This document shows positions 26,470 through 36,700 of a stretch of 64,000 nucleotides of DNA, piece by piece (position 1 is the first letter of the stretch; each line of letters begins with the position of its first letter). This DNA is from DATGLG01 sp035294245 (GTDB taxonomy: Bacteria; Pseudomonadota; Alphaproteobacteria; JACZXZ01): positions 76,988 through 140,987 of the forward strand of contig DATGLG010000073.1 in the NCBI GenBank assembly GCA_035294245.1. The letters run 5' to 3'. The notes below the pieces were generated by a model. The model was not told where the DNA came from. It saw only the letters and a program-made list of their open reading frames with translations, and made no database searches. Both the position numbers and the translations under genes were made by a program.

Positions 26470-27005
26470 GTGCACCATCCCCTCTGACCCTGGACGTCCG
26501 TGAGATTCTCCGATCGGGCGGCGAGCCCTTCGGCGAGATCATGCACGCGGTGGCGTCCTTGACCTCCGGCCAGAGCCTGCGCCTGCTCGCGACCTTCAAG
26601 CCCGTCCCGCTCTTCGCCGTCATGGCGCAAAAGGGCTATGCCCATGCGGAACGGGAAATCGGCAACGGTGACTGGGAAGTCCTGTTCACGCCGACCCCGC
26701 TCTCCGGCAGCTCAGCCAATGACGGAAGCAATACCGCAGTGAAGGCCGCGGCGCAGCCGGCATCCTGGGGCGATCCGGCGCAGACCCTCGACAATCGCGG
26801 GCTTCAGCCGCCGGAGCCCTTGGTGCGAACTCTGGAGACGCTTGGAACCCTCACGCCCGGCGCGGTGATCGAGGTCCTCACCGACCGCGAGCCGCTGTTC
26901 CTTTACACCGAGCTCAAGGTGCGTGGTCATGAGTTCCGCGCGGAGGCGCGCGGAAGCGAGGGATATCGGCTGTTGATCCGCCGCGGCGGGGAGATTGCGG
27001 CGTGA
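26466..27005 (+). CDS. Tandem DUF2249 protein
   Basis: A 179-residue soluble protein with two DUF2249 (SirA/TusA-like fold) copies. The first begins LTLDVREILRSGGEPF and includes LRLLATFKPVPLFAVM; the second begins TLDNRGLQPPEPLVR and includes LTDREPLFLYTEL. Such proteins are common next to NnrS, hemerythrin and nitrogen-oxide genes, but no activity is known. Its ATG overlaps the upstream stop as ATGA and its stop overlaps the next gene's GTG. Confidence 0.85.
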   Translation: MSAPSPLTLDVREILRSGGEPFGEIMHAVASLTSGQSLRLLATFKPVPLFAVMAQKGYAHAEREIGNGDWEVLFTPTPLSGSSANDGSNTAVKAAAQPASWGDPAQTLDNRGLQPPEPLVRTLETLGTLTPGAVIEVLTDREPLFLYTELKVRGHEFRAEARGSEGYRLLIRRGGEIAA

Positions 27006-27313
27006 GCGACGATCTTCGTCAAACCCTGGCCGAGGCTCTCAAAAGCGTGATCGACCCCGAGCTGGGCTTCAATATCGTCGACCTCGGCCTGGTCTACGAT
27101 ATCGAGGTCGATGACGGCGGGCGCGCCCGCATCCTCCTCACGACGACGACGCCGGGCTGTCCGGCCACCAATTACATCCGACAGGGTGTTGAGACCTGTG
27201 CGGGCGAAGTCCCCGGCATCACCGCGGTCGACGTCACGATGACCTGGCTGCCGCCTTGGTCTCCCGACCGCATGAGCGATGCCGCCAAGGAGCATTTGCA
27301 TGTCCGCAGATGA
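27002..27313 (+). CDS. MIP18/DUF59 iron-sulfur assembly-type protein
   Basis: A 103-residue cytosolic protein of the SufT/MIP18 family: LKSVIDPELGFNIVDLGLVYDIEV, then TTTTPGCPATNYIRQGV with the conserved cysteine, and VDVTMTWLPPWSPDRMS. It assists Fe-S cluster or metal handling. The start is GTG, overlapping the upstream stop as GTGA. Placement in this cluster suggests service to a metal protein of nitrogen-oxide metabolism. Confidence 0.87.
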   Translation: MSDDLRQTLAEALKSVIDPELGFNIVDLGLVYDIEVDDGGRARILLTTTTPGCPATNYIRQGVETCAGEVPGITAVDVTMTWLPPWSPDRMSDAAKEHLHVRR

Positions 27314-27602
27314 CGCTCGTGAGCCACCAGCGCCGACAGCCGCGACGGGACCGGCCGATCACACCGGATCGCCCGATGCGTCACGGCATTGCCTCCCGCG
27401 GCTCAACGGCATTTTTGTTCGCGCACTCAAGGCATTGGGAGGCACGGGGCAGACGGACCTCGCCTGCCGGCTCGCCGCCGAAGCCTGGTCCGCGATCCGC
27501 AACGATCACCCCGGCGAGGCGGAGCGGCTCAACAAGACGCTGCACTACCTCACCCGTCCCACCCCGAACTTGAAGAAGGAGAGTGACCATGCAGACCGGT
27601 AA
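27300..27602 (+). CDS. 100-residue protein of the DUF2249 cluster, unknown
   Basis: A soluble protein with a Pro/Ala-rich first 30 residues and a helical second half: LPRLNGIFVRALKALGGTGQ, LACRLAAEAWSAIRND, AERLNKTLHYLTRP. No family is recognised. The ATG at 27300 overlaps the MIP18 gene end by 14 bases, has AAGGAG upstream and runs 14 bases into the next gene, so it is co-translated. Confidence 0.65.
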   Translation: MSADDAREPPAPTAATGPADHTGSPDASRHCLPRLNGIFVRALKALGGTGQTDLACRLAAEAWSAIRNDHPGEAERLNKTLHYLTRPTPNLKKESDHADR

Positions 27603-27831
27603 GACACTCGACGTGCGGACCCTTCCTCCCGTTCAGCGCCACGCCCTCATTTTCCAGACGGTCGCGAAGCTTCACGTGGGCGACGGCATCATCCTCGTCA
27701 ATGATCATGATCCGAAACCGCTCCGCTATCAGTTCGACGCAGAGCAGCCCGGGCAGTTCGGGTGGGAGTACGTCGAGTCGGGACCGAAGGTTTGGCGGGT
27801 TCGCATCACCCGCCAGAAAGCCGCGGCGTAG
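27589..27831 (+). CDS. Single DUF2249 domain protein
   Basis: An 80-residue soluble protein: TLDVRTLPPVQRHALIFQ, then VNDHDPKPLRYQF, QFGWEYVESGPKVWRVRI. This is the one-domain form common in denitrifiers. The ATG at 27589 has AAGGAG upstream; a GTG two codons earlier is possible. It closes the five-gene operon begun at 25087. Confidence 0.85.
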   Translation: MQTGKTLDVRTLPPVQRHALIFQTVAKLHVGDGIILVNDHDPKPLRYQFDAEQPGQFGWEYVESGPKVWRVRITRQKAAA

Positions 27832-28078
27832 TCCGGAGACGTCGGCGTGGTGCGGAGGTCCAACCATCGTCCGTGGCCTCCGCGCTTCGCCTACGCGCGG
27901 CTTGGCTAGCTCTCAGGCCGCAGAAACGCGCCCCGCCAGATGAGGCGTCCCGCCAGCCGGTCCCGCCGTACCTCCAGCGCGGGCTTTCACAAGGTGCTAT
28001 ATCGACTCAAATTGGACCTCCCTTCCCTGCCTCGGTCGAAGGCTTGCCAACCTGATCGTCAGGCTCTAAGACGGAAAA
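27832..28078. other. 247-bp gap before the CRP/FNR-type gene
   Basis: No gene seen. Near its right end, 28051-28063 forms CCTGA-TCG-TCAGG, a 13-bp inverted repeat 16 bp before the regulator start; it may be an operator. No FNR box was found here. Confidence 0.4.
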
Positions 28079-28801
28079 ATGGATCGCTCGCTCGACGGCT
28101 CGACGATCGCCCAGGCAAAGCTTTTCGCTCAACTCGACGCGCGATCCCTCGACGAGATCGCCCGTCGCGCACATGTTATGCGGATTCTCGCGGGCGCCTC
28201 CCTCTTCGAGCAAGATGACGAGGCGACCGCTTTTTATGTGCTGATTAGCGGGCGTATGAAGATTGCGCAGGTTACGCCGGAAGGACACCAGGTGGTGCTC
28301 CGCTATATCGGGCCCGGCGAGGTGTTCGGCGCGGTTCCGCTATTCACCAACACGGGCTATCCGGCGGCCGCCATCGCGGTGATCGAGAGTCTTGCAGCGC
28401 GATGGGACCGCGCCGCCACGCACGCGCTGATGGAGCGATATCCACGCATTGTGTCAAATGCGCTCACGATCGTCGGTTCCCGCCTTCAGGAACTCCAGAA
28501 CCGCTATCGGGAGCTCTCGACAGAGCGGGTCGAGCAGCGCGTTGCGCAGGCGATTCTTCGCCTCATTCGGCAGGCCGGCAAGAAGGTTGAGGATGGAATG
28601 AGCATCGAGTTCCCGATCTCGCGCCAGGATATTGCCGAGATGACGGGAACGACGCTTCATACGGTCAGCCGAATCTTGAGCGCGTGGGAACATGCCGGGC
28701 TGCTCAGCAGCGGCCGCAGGCACATCACCATACTCAAGCCTCAAGGTCTCGCCGCGATGTCGGACGGCGTGTCGCCGCGGAGCGGTCGCCCTCTCCGATA
28801 A
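28079..28801 (+). CDS. CRP/FNR-family regulator without Fe-S cysteines (DNR/NnrR-like)
   Basis: A 240-residue protein with an N-terminal effector barrel (LFEQDDEATAFYVLISGRMKIAQVTPEGHQVVLRYIGPGEVFG), a long dimer helix, and a C-terminal helix-turn-helix ISRQDIAEMTGTTLHTVSRIL. It has no FNR cysteines, so it cannot hold an Fe-S cluster in the FNR way; heme-type nitric oxide sensing as in DNR/NnrR is likely but not shown. T-xx-VSR in the recognition helix fits TTGA-N6-TCAA targets. It lies between the DUF2249 operon and the tehA end of the nar operon. Confidence 0.8.
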   Translation: MDRSLDGSTIAQAKLFAQLDARSLDEIARRAHVMRILAGASLFEQDDEATAFYVLISGRMKIAQVTPEGHQVVLRYIGPGEVFGAVPLFTNTGYPAAAIAVIESLAARWDRAATHALMERYPRIVSNALTIVGSRLQELQNRYRELSTERVEQRVAQAILRLIRQAGKKVEDGMSIEFPISRQDIAEMTGTTLHTVSRILSAWEHAGLLSSGRRHITILKPQGLAAMSDGVSPRSGRPLR

Positions 28802-28962
28802 AGGTGACCTGCATGCCTGGGTTCCTCGGCCCGCAAATCTGGCGCACGGGGATATCGGACCGGCTCACTGCGACTTCTATCCCGCGCCGTGGCGAAATGC
28901 GCGACACCTTTCGCCTGCCGATATGACGGCGAACCATCGGCGAGGACCAGGATCATCGGTCG
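28802..28962. other. Convergent gap between the regulator and tehA
   Basis: 161 bp with no gene and no clear hairpin with a T-tract. Confidence 0.5.
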
Positions 28963-30033
28963 TCACAGGGCGCGGGAGGCCAAAGCGTTATCGCGCCATG
29001 TCGTGATAACACTGTGAATCAGGCCTCCAAAGACCGCGAGCCAAACAAGGGCGGCGAGCCAGACGAATACGCGGGGCATCGTCATAAGAAAGTCGAGCCG
29101 CAGCTCGTCCGCCAGCCGCAGCGTTCCCGTCGTATACATCGCGAGCGGGAATGCCATGCCCCAATATTGGGGCTCGTATCGGAACGGGTGCCGCATGACG
29201 ACGTGGCGCCAGACCATAAGAATGAGCAGCAATGGGATCCACCACGTCGCCGCCGCCCAGAAGAAGAGCGTGAAGCCTTCCAGGAAGGGTAATATGTCGC
29301 GGAGAAGCGGCGACAAGCCTGCGCGTGAAATGAGCGTGGCTCCAGCGAGAGTGGAAATCGCTACGGCACCCATATTGATCCAATAAGGCGGCGTGAACTC
29401 GGCGCTGGTAAGCCGAATGAAAGTCAGGCGATAGAAGATGAGTGTGATGATGCTCAGATAGAGCATCGCGCCGATCAGATACATGATCAGGCAGAAGAAC
29501 AAGGGAGCAGCCGGCGCGGCAAAGCTCGGTGCGAGCGTACTGCCAAGGACGGCAACCGATTGCGTAGCGACGGCGGCAATAAGCCAGGCGCCATTGATGC
29601 CGCTTTCGAGGTTGGGCTTATCGGCGCGCGTCACGACAGCGGCAAAAAAGCTGTACATCACCACGACCCAGAACAGGATGCCAACTCCCCAGAATATCGT
29701 CGCGATCCCTCCGAGCCCGGTCGTCACCGCGATGTTGGTACCGAGCACACAGGTGCCGGCGACGAGCGTGAAGAAGCCGGGCGCCCGCGCATAATCGACG
29801 AGGTCGGCCAGGACGCGAGAGCGGAAATAGACGAGGCGGAGCAGCAGCAGCCCGAAGAGCGTGCCATAGGCGAGAATATTCAAGGCAAAGAGGACATAGG
29901 AAACCGGCCTATGATGCAGGAGGTAAAGCGCGATCGAAAGCGCGCCTGTGGCCATCACCAGCGCGAAATAGCCGGGATAGAGGGTCGCCGCCGCGGCCAG
30001 GACACGCGACCGTCGGGGCGTCCGGGATCGCAT
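28963..30033 (-). CDS. TehA/SLAC1-family transporter
   Basis: A 356-residue protein with ten membrane helices of the tellurite-resistance/C4-dicarboxylate (TDT) family: start AAAATLYPGYFALVMATGALSI, then VGILFWVVVMYSFFAAV, and a late PQYWGMAFPLAMYTTGTLRLADEL. These proteins conduct anions such as malate, sulfite, chloride or nitrate. It follows ppiC by 12 bp as the last gene of narKGHJI-ppiC-tehA, so an anion role in nitrate respiration is inferred. Confidence 0.82.
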   Translation of the reverse strand: MRSRTPRRSRVLAAAATLYPGYFALVMATGALSIALYLLHHRPVSYVLFALNILAYGTLFGLLLLRLVYFRSRVLADLVDYARAPGFFTLVAGTCVLGTNIAVTTGLGGIATIFWGVGILFWVVVMYSFFAAVVTRADKPNLESGINGAWLIAAVATQSVAVLGSTLAPSFAAPAAPLFFCLIMYLIGAMLYLSIITLIFYRLTFIRLTSAEFTPPYWINMGAVAISTLAGATLISRAGLSPLLRDILPFLEGFTLFFWAAATWWIPLLLILMVWRHVVMRHPFRYEPQYWGMAFPLAMYTTGTLRLADELRLDFLMTMPRVFVWLAALVWLAVFGGLIHSVITTWRDNALASRAL

Positions 30034-30045
30034 GTCGCCGTGCTG

Positions 30046-30777
30046 CTACTGCACAAGCGGCGTCAGCGCCGCTTCGAGCTCGACGCCCTTGACATCCGCC
30101 TGACCAGCCAGCAACCGGACATATTGCTTCAGGGCCACCTGCTGAACGCACGCCGCCAGCCGCTCTGCAATGCGCTCCCGCACGGCATCAAATGGTAGAA
30201 CCCGGCCCTCGACACGCCGATCGACCAACACGATATGGAAGCCGTAACGCGTCTTGATGAGACGCGGTAGGATGCCGATCCACTGATCCGCGAATAGCGC
30301 TTGCTCAAATTCCGGCACCGTGTCGCCGCGGGCCACCTGCCCGAGATTGCCGCCCTGCCGACCGGATGGACAGTTCGACAAAGTGAGCGCGCAGGCTTCG
30401 AACTCATCGGGCGAGGCGATGACTTGGGCGAGGGTCTGCTCGGCCTGGGAGCGGATCAACTCCAAGGGACTTCCCGGCGTCACCTGAAACAGGATGTGCC
30501 GGACGTAGACAAGATCGCCGCTGCGAAACTCGCCTGAGTGGGCGTCATAATAGCGACGGCATTCCTCTTCCGTGGGCGACGGGGTCTTCACTTCCGACTC
30601 GAGCACCTGCTCGACCGCCAAGTCGACGGCATTATCATCCGCATCGGCGGCAATGAGCCGCAGCGCCACGGCACGCTGGCGCAGCAGCTCGCGGATCGCG
30701 GCGAGCACCGGCGTCGGCGCGCTCGCGGGGTCGACTTCGACGCCGTTGACTGATATTTCCACAACAGCACTATCCAT
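30046..30777 (-). CDS. PpiC-type peptidyl-prolyl isomerase of the nar operon
   Basis: A 243-residue parvulin-domain protein. VRHILFQVTPGSP (about residues 90-104), GGNLGQVARGDTVPEFEQALF and TRYGFHIVLVDRRV are the standard parvulin motifs. No signal peptide is seen, so it is probably cytosolic. It is a recurrent companion of narGHJI in proteobacteria, where it may help fold NarGHI or its cofactor loading. The start overlaps the end of narI by eight bases. Confidence 0.88.
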   Translation of the reverse strand: MDSAVVEISVNGVEVDPASAPTPVLAAIRELLRQRAVALRLIAADADDNAVDLAVEQVLESEVKTPSPTEEECRRYYDAHSGEFRSGDLVYVRHILFQVTPGSPLELIRSQAEQTLAQVIASPDEFEACALTLSNCPSGRQGGNLGQVARGDTVPEFEQALFADQWIGILPRLIKTRYGFHIVLVDRRVEGRVLPFDAVRERIAERLAACVQQVALKQYVRLLAGQADVKGVELEAALTPLVQ

Positions 30778-31480
30778 GGAGGTGCCCGGAGCGGCGCGTC
30801 CGAACGAGCTGATACGGCCGAATTACATAAGCGAGAGCGCCGACGCCGCTCCAAATGTGAACCATGCGCGTAAACGGCGAAATCAGGAAGATCGTGAAGC
30901 CAAGGAAAATGTGGAGACGATAGACCAAGGGCGTGCCGACGAGGAGGCCTGCTACGCCGCCCTGGAAGGTCACGATGCCCTTCACATAGGCGGTCATCGT
31001 CTCAAACATGGCGCCGTCCATATGGGCAGCGGACAGCGGCACGGTCAGAAGCCCAAGTGCGAGCTGCAGCCACAGCATCACGATGACGGTTATGTCCCAT
31101 TTGCGACTGTTTCGCCGGATTCGCGGGTCGGCCACCCGGCGGTGAAGCAATATCGACAGGCCGATGATCGCCACCAAGCCGGCGATGCCTCCGGCCACCA
31201 TGGCAACGAGCTGGTGCTGGGCAGGATCCAGAGCCCAGCGTATGGCCCAGTCCGGTGTCAGAAAGCCGACAAAATGGCCCGCGATCACCACGAGCACACC
31301 GTAATGAAAAAGATTGGAGCCCCAACGCAGCTGGCGCTTGCGAAGAAGCTGCGAGGAGTCGCTCTTCCAGGTGTAGGGCTCGCGATCGTAGCGGATCAGG
31401 CACCCGAGCAGCAGAATCGCAAGGGCCAAATAGGGATAGATGCCAAACAGGAACTCGTTGAGATAGGTCGCAATGGTCAT
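30770..31480 (-). CDS. narI: NarI, membrane cytochrome b subunit of nitrate reductase
   Basis: A 236-residue, five-helix diheme cytochrome b that oxidises quinol and feeds NarHG. Heme ligand histidines are visible in SNLFHYGVLVVIAGHFVGF and VYRLHIFLGFTIF-FTRMVHIWS, and the conserved WGSNLFHYG segment is intact. Length matches the family. It is separated from narJ by 43 bp. Confidence 0.95.
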   Translation of the reverse strand: MTIATYLNEFLFGIYPYLALAILLLGCLIRYDREPYTWKSDSSQLLRKRQLRWGSNLFHYGVLVVIAGHFVGFLTPDWAIRWALDPAQHQLVAMVAGGIAGLVAIIGLSILLHRRVADPRIRRNSRKWDITVIVMLWLQLALGLLTVPLSAAHMDGAMFETMTAYVKGIVTFQGGVAGLLVGTPLVYRLHIFLGFTIFLISPFTRMVHIWSGVGALAYVIRPYQLVRTRRSGHLHG

Positions 31481-31523
31481 GGCAAATTCCCTGCGTCAGG
31501 TGATTGGCAGGCAGCGCAAAGCG

Positions 31524-32207
31524 TCACGGGAACATTCTCCTCGCACAACCCGCGCCCGCCGCGCCTCCAGACGTTGGCGGCTCCGGCGCAAAGGCCGGTT
31601 GCTCGAACCAGTCGCTGTCGAGGTCTTCCCTCTCGGTGGCGCGCCGCGATGCCTTCTTCGTGTCCAATCCCGGCTCACCGGCAACGACGAGCAGTGCCTG
31701 GAAAATGGCGCTGTAGCAGCTTCCGCGCTGCATCAGCGTCTCGCCGATGGCTCGCAGGATGTTCGCGCAATCGCTTAGCATCTCGCGAGCCTCCGCCAGG
31801 TCGCGACAGCTCAGGTATTCAAGGACGACGGGCAGATAGTCCGGCAGCTCGTTCGCCGTGAGCTGGAACCCTGCACGCTCGTAGATTGCCTTGAGCTCGA
31901 CCATGGCCGTGCCGCGATCCCGCGCATCGCCGTGGACGTGCTCGAAGAGGTGGAGCGAGGTGGCGCGGCCGCGATCGAACAGCTCCACATAGCGCTCCTC
32001 GGCCTGCAACGCGTCCATCGCGACCAGAAGGTCGATGAGACGGAGCACCGCCTCGCGGTCATCGAGCTTCAGAAGCTGCGATGAGCGCACCGTCGCAGCA
32101 ATCTCCGGCAGGGCAGCGCGCAGCTCCGGGCGCGGATAGCTCAAAAGAGCGCTGAGCGCGCGAAGAACCAACATCTCGGATCCGCTCATGCGACCCTCGT
32201 CTCTCAT
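31524..32207 (-). CDS. narJ: NarJ, nitrate reductase molybdenum-cofactor chaperone
   Basis: A 227-residue cytosolic all-helical chaperone that holds apo-NarGH during cofactor insertion. It has the family segment LSLLSYPRPEL-type start, ERYVELFDRGRATSLHLFEHVHGDARDRG and YLPVVLEYLSCRD. The ATG at 32207 overlaps the narH stop as ATGA. A Pro/Gly-rich C-terminal tail is typical of NarJ. Confidence 0.93.
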   Translation of the reverse strand: MRDEGRMSGSEMLVLRALSALLSYPRPELRAALPEIAATVRSSQLLKLDDREAVLRLIDLLVAMDALQAEERYVELFDRGRATSLHLFEHVHGDARDRGTAMVELKAIYERAGFQLTANELPDYLPVVLEYLSCRDLAEAREMLSDCANILRAIGETLMQRGSCYSAIFQALLVVAGEPGLDTKKASRRATEREDLDSDWFEQPAFAPEPPTSGGAAGAGCARRMFP

Positions 32208-33736
32208 TCGTCCACCATCCGGATCGGTGTCATCTTGCGCCGCCCCATCTTTCCGCCGAAGAGGCTGGACCTGGGCTCCCCGGCGTCACAGCCGTTCCCG
32301 AAGGAGAAGCCGCAATTGCCTCGCAATGCGTAAGCGTTCTCCGCCTCCTCGCGATGGGTCGTGGGAATGACGAAGCGATCCTCATAGTTCGCAATGGCGA
32401 GATAGCGGTGCATCTCCTCGACCTCCGCCAGGCTGATGCCCGCCTGCTCGAGAACCGCCATATTGTCTCCCGCACCAAGCTGGCGGCCGCGGAAGAAGGC
32501 GCGCATCGCCAGCATCCGCTCGAGGGCCGAGATGATGGGCGCCTCGGCGCCGGCTGTGAGCAGGTTTGCCAGATATCGAACCGGAATGCGCAGCGAGCGC
32601 ACATCCGGAAGCTCGCCCACGGCGCCGACGTTACCTGCGTTCGCATGCGACTGAATCGGCGAGAGTGGCGGGACATACCACACCATCGGCAGGGTGCGAT
32701 ATTCCGGGTGGAGCGGGAATGCAATCTTCCACTCGACCGCCATCTTGTAAGCCGGCGACCGCTTGGCCGCCTCAATCCACGCCTCCGGGACCCCATCGGC
32801 CCGCGCCTGCGCCTGTATCCGCGGGTCGTAAGGATCGAGGAAGAGCGCAAGCTGGGCCTCGTAGAGGTCCTGAGGATTCTCCGTGCTCGCGGCATTCTCG
32901 ATGCCATCGGCATCGTAAAGCAGCACGCCGAGATAGCGGATGCGGCCGACGCAGGTCTCGGAGCAGACGGTCGGCTGGCCGGACTCGATGCGCGGATAGC
33001 AGAAGATGCACTTCTCCGCCTTCCCGGTCGTCCAGTTGTAGTAGATCTTCTTGTAAGGACAGCCGGAGACGCACATGCGCCAGCCGCGACATTTGTCCTG
33101 ATCAATGAGGACGATGCCGTCTTCCTCGCGCTTGTAGATGGAGCCTGAAGGGCAGGAAGCGACGCAGCTCGGGTTAAGGCAATGCTCGCAGAGCCGCGGC
33201 AGATACATCATGAAGGTGTTCTCGAACTGCCCGTAGATATCCTTCTGCACTTTACCGAAATTGTAGTCCTGCGAGCGCTTGGAGAATTCACCGCCGAGGA
33301 TCTCCTCCCAGTTCGGGCCCCATTCGATCTTGTCCATGGTGCGACCGCTGACGAGTGACATCGGACGCGCGACCGGCGCGGTGGGCAGCTCCGGTGCCGT
33401 GTGCAGGTACTCGTAGTCGAAGGTGAAGGGCTCGTAATAATCGTCGATCTCGGGCAGATGCGGGTTGGCGAAGATCTTGGCAAGGATCGCCCATTTGCCG
33501 CCTTGCTTCGGCACGAGCTTGCCGCTCCGCTTCCGCTCCCAGCCACCGCGCCAGCGCTCCTGGTTCTCCCAGTCCTTGGGATAGCCGATGCCGGGCTTGG
33601 TCTCGACATTGTTGAACCACGCGTATTCCATGCCCTGACGAGAGGTCCATACATTCTTGCAGGTAACAGAGCAGGTGTGGCAGCCGATGCATTTGTCGAG
33701 GTTCAGCACCATCGCGATCTGTGCGCGGATCTTCAT
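32204..33736 (-). CDS. narH: NarH, iron-sulfur subunit of nitrate reductase
   Basis: A 510-residue cytosolic subunit. It carries four clusters: CIGCHTCSVTC, CEHCLNPSCVASCPSG, CRGWRMCVSGCPYKK (the Trp variant for the [3Fe-4S] cluster) and CIFCYPRIESGQPTVCSETC. Family blocks such as WFNNVETKPGIGYP and MSLVSG are intact. It transfers electrons from NarI to NarG. It overlaps narG by four bases. Confidence 0.96.
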   Translation of the reverse strand: MKIRAQIAMVLNLDKCIGCHTCSVTCKNVWTSRQGMEYAWFNNVETKPGIGYPKDWENQERWRGGWERKRSGKLVPKQGGKWAILAKIFANPHLPEIDDYYEPFTFDYEYLHTAPELPTAPVARPMSLVSGRTMDKIEWGPNWEEILGGEFSKRSQDYNFGKVQKDIYGQFENTFMMYLPRLCEHCLNPSCVASCPSGSIYKREEDGIVLIDQDKCRGWRMCVSGCPYKKIYYNWTTGKAEKCIFCYPRIESGQPTVCSETCVGRIRYLGVLLYDADGIENAASTENPQDLYEAQLALFLDPYDPRIQAQARADGVPEAWIEAAKRSPAYKMAVEWKIAFPLHPEYRTLPMVWYVPPLSPIQSHANAGNVGAVGELPDVRSLRIPVRYLANLLTAGAEAPIISALERMLAMRAFFRGRQLGAGDNMAVLEQAGISLAEVEEMHRYLAIANYEDRFVIPTTHREEAENAYALRGNCGFSFGNGCDAGEPRSSLFGGKMGRRKMTPIRMVDE

Positions 33737-36700
33737 AGCCGGCTCCCTACCTCTGCCTGCCCTTCGGCATTAATTATCAAATTGGCGCGCTCCGGCATGT
33801 CCATCCAATCAATATTGGCCATCTTTCGCACGATGACGAATTCGTCGCGGTTGGATCCGACCGTGCCGTAATAGTTGAAGCCGTAGGAAAGCTGGGCATA
33901 TCCGCCAATCATGTGGGTTGGCTTCAGCACGGTCCGCGTCACCGAATTGTGGATGCCGCCACGGAGCCCGGTGATCTCTGAGCCGGGGACGTTCACGATC
34001 TTCTCCTGCGCATGGTACATCAGGCACATGCCCACATGGACGCGCTGACTGACCACGGCTCGCGCGGTGATAGCGCCGTTGAGGTTGTAGAGCTCGATCC
34101 AGTCATTGTCCTCGATGCCTGCCTTCTTCGCATCCGTCTCCGAGATCCAGACGATCGGCCCGCCGCGCGAAAGCGTCAGCATCAGCAGATTGTCCGTATA
34201 GGTGGAGTGAATGCCCCACTTCTGGTGCGGCGTTATGAAGCTGAGCACGACCTCCGGCTGGCCGTTGCTCCGCTTTCCGAGGAGTGGCGCTACCGTGCGC
34301 GTGTCGACGGGCGGCCGGTATGAGGCAAAGCCCTCGCCGAAGTCGCGCATCCAGCGATGGTCCTGATAGAACTGCTGGCGACCGCTCAACGTACGCCACG
34401 GAATCAGCTCGTGAACGTTGGTGTAGCCGGCAGTATAGCTGACCGATTCGCTTTCGATGCCCGACCAAGTTGGTGACGTGATGATCTTGCGCGGCTGCGC
34501 CTGGATGTCGCGGAAGCGTATCTTCTCGTCCTCGCGGGTCTCGGCCAGATGGCGATGATCGCGACCGGTCGCATGCGAGAGGGCCTCCCATGCCTTGACG
34601 GCGACGTTCCCGTTGGTCTCGGGCGCGAGATACATGATCACCTCGGCCGCGTCGATGTCGCTCTCGATGCGCGGCCGACCCTTCGTCGGACCCTCTTCGG
34701 TGACCATGTAATTGAGGCGGGCGAGCCCGCGCACCTCATCCTCGGTATTCCAGGTAATTCCCTTGCCGCCATTGCCGAGCTTGTCCATGAGTGGGCCGAG
34801 GGCCGTATAGCGGCGATAGGTATTGGGATAATCTCGCTCCACGACCGTGATCTGCGGCGCTGTCCTGCCGGGAACGAGCTCGCATTCGCCTTTCTTCCAG
34901 TCGCGCACCTCGAAGGGCTGAGCGAGCTCTGCCGGCGTGTCGTGCAGGATGGGGGTCAAGACGACGTCCTCTTCGACGCCGAGAGGGCCTATTGCAAGCT
35001 CGGAGAAGCGCTTAGCGATCGCCTTATAGATCTCCCAGTCGCTGCGAGCCTCCCAAACGGGGTCGACCGCCGCCGAGAGCGGGTGGATGAAGGGGTGCAT
35101 ATCCGAGGTGTTGAGATCGTTCTTCTCGTACCAGGTGGCGGTCGGCAGCACCACGTCCGAGTATAGGCAGCTCGTCGACATGCGGAAATCGAGGGTGACG
35201 ACAAGGTCGAGCTTCCCTTCCGGTGCCGGATCTCGCCACGTGACCTCCACCGGCTTCTCTTCGCCCATCTCGCCGAGATCCTTGCCCTGCAATCCATGCT
35301 TCGTGCCGAGGAAATGGCGCAGGAAATACTCGTGCCCCTTGCCCGACGAGCCGAACAGGTTCGAGCGCCAGATGAAGAGATTGCGCGGGAAATTCACTGG
35401 ATTATCCGGATCCTCGCACGCCATCCTGAGCTGGCCGGACGAGAGTCCGTCGACCACATAATCCTTCGTCTCCTTGCCCGCCCGGTGGGCCTCGGCGGCC
35501 AGCTTGAGCGGATTGGCGGCGAGTTGGGGCGCCGAAGGAAGCCAGCCCATACGCTCGGCGCGAACATTAAGGTCGATCAAGCTGCCCTGGTATGCTCCCT
35601 TGTCCGCCAGCGGCGACAGGAGCTCGGCGACACGCAATTTCTCATATCGCCACTGGTCGGAATGGGCATAGAAGAAGGACGTCCCGTTCATGTGGCGCGG
35701 CGGACGCACCCAATCTAGGGCGAATGCGAGGGCGGTCCATCCGGTCTGCGGCCGAAGCTTCTCCTGCCCCACGTAATGCGCCCAGCCGCCACCCGAAATG
35801 CCGATGGTGCCGCACATCATCAGGAAGTTGATGATACTGCGATAGTTCATGTCCTGATGGAACCAGTGGTTCATGCCGGCGCCGATGATCACCATCGAGC
35901 GACCCTTGGTCTTCTCGGCATTCTCGGCGAACCCGCGTGCAAGCGCGATCGCCTTGTCGGCGGCGACGCCCGTGATTGGCTCCTGCCACGCGGGCGTGTA
36001 GGGAATATCGTCCTCGAAAGAGCGCGCGCATTCACCGCCCAGACCGCGGTCGAGCCCATAGTTGCCGCAGAGGAGATCGAAGACCGTGGCGACGCAGGCC
36101 TCGCCATCGGCAAGCACGATCCGGCGCACGGGCACGTGCCGAAGCAATATGTCCGTGCCCTGATCGTTACCGGTGAACCGCTCGTGCGGCGTATTGCCGA
36201 AATAGGGAAATGCGACGGGCAAAACCTCGTCGCATTGGTCGATCAAGGTGAGTGCGAGCCGCGTCTCGCGGCCCGAGGTGCCCTCCTTCTCCTCCAGATT
36301 CCATTTCCCTGCCCCGTCGCTGCCCGCTTGCGGCCAGCGGTAACCGATCGAACCCTGCGGCGCCACGAGTTCGCGGGAAAGCTCGTCGACGGCCACCGTC
36401 TTCCAGTCCGGATGCGAAGCTTGGCCGAGCCGATGGGGAAAATCGCTGGCGCGCAAATAGCGGTCCGGGACCCATCGATCTCCCCGGCGCGCCAGCCGAA
36501 CCAGCATCGGCATGTCGGTGTAGCGCCGGCAATAGTCCTGAAAGTAGGCCACCTGACGATCGAGGAAGAACTCGCGCAGGATGACGTGACCCATGGCCAT
36601 GGCCAGAGCGGCGTCGGTTCCCTGCTTGGGGTGAAGCCAGAGATCCGAGAGCTTTGCCACCTCGGAATAATCGGGTGTGATCGCGACGACCTTGGTGCCG

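Noticed and set aside
25201..26478. 425-codon minus-strand frame opposite the 460-residue membrane protein
   Set aside because: Its translation is highly charged and unlike a folded protein, while the plus strand gives clean membrane helices.
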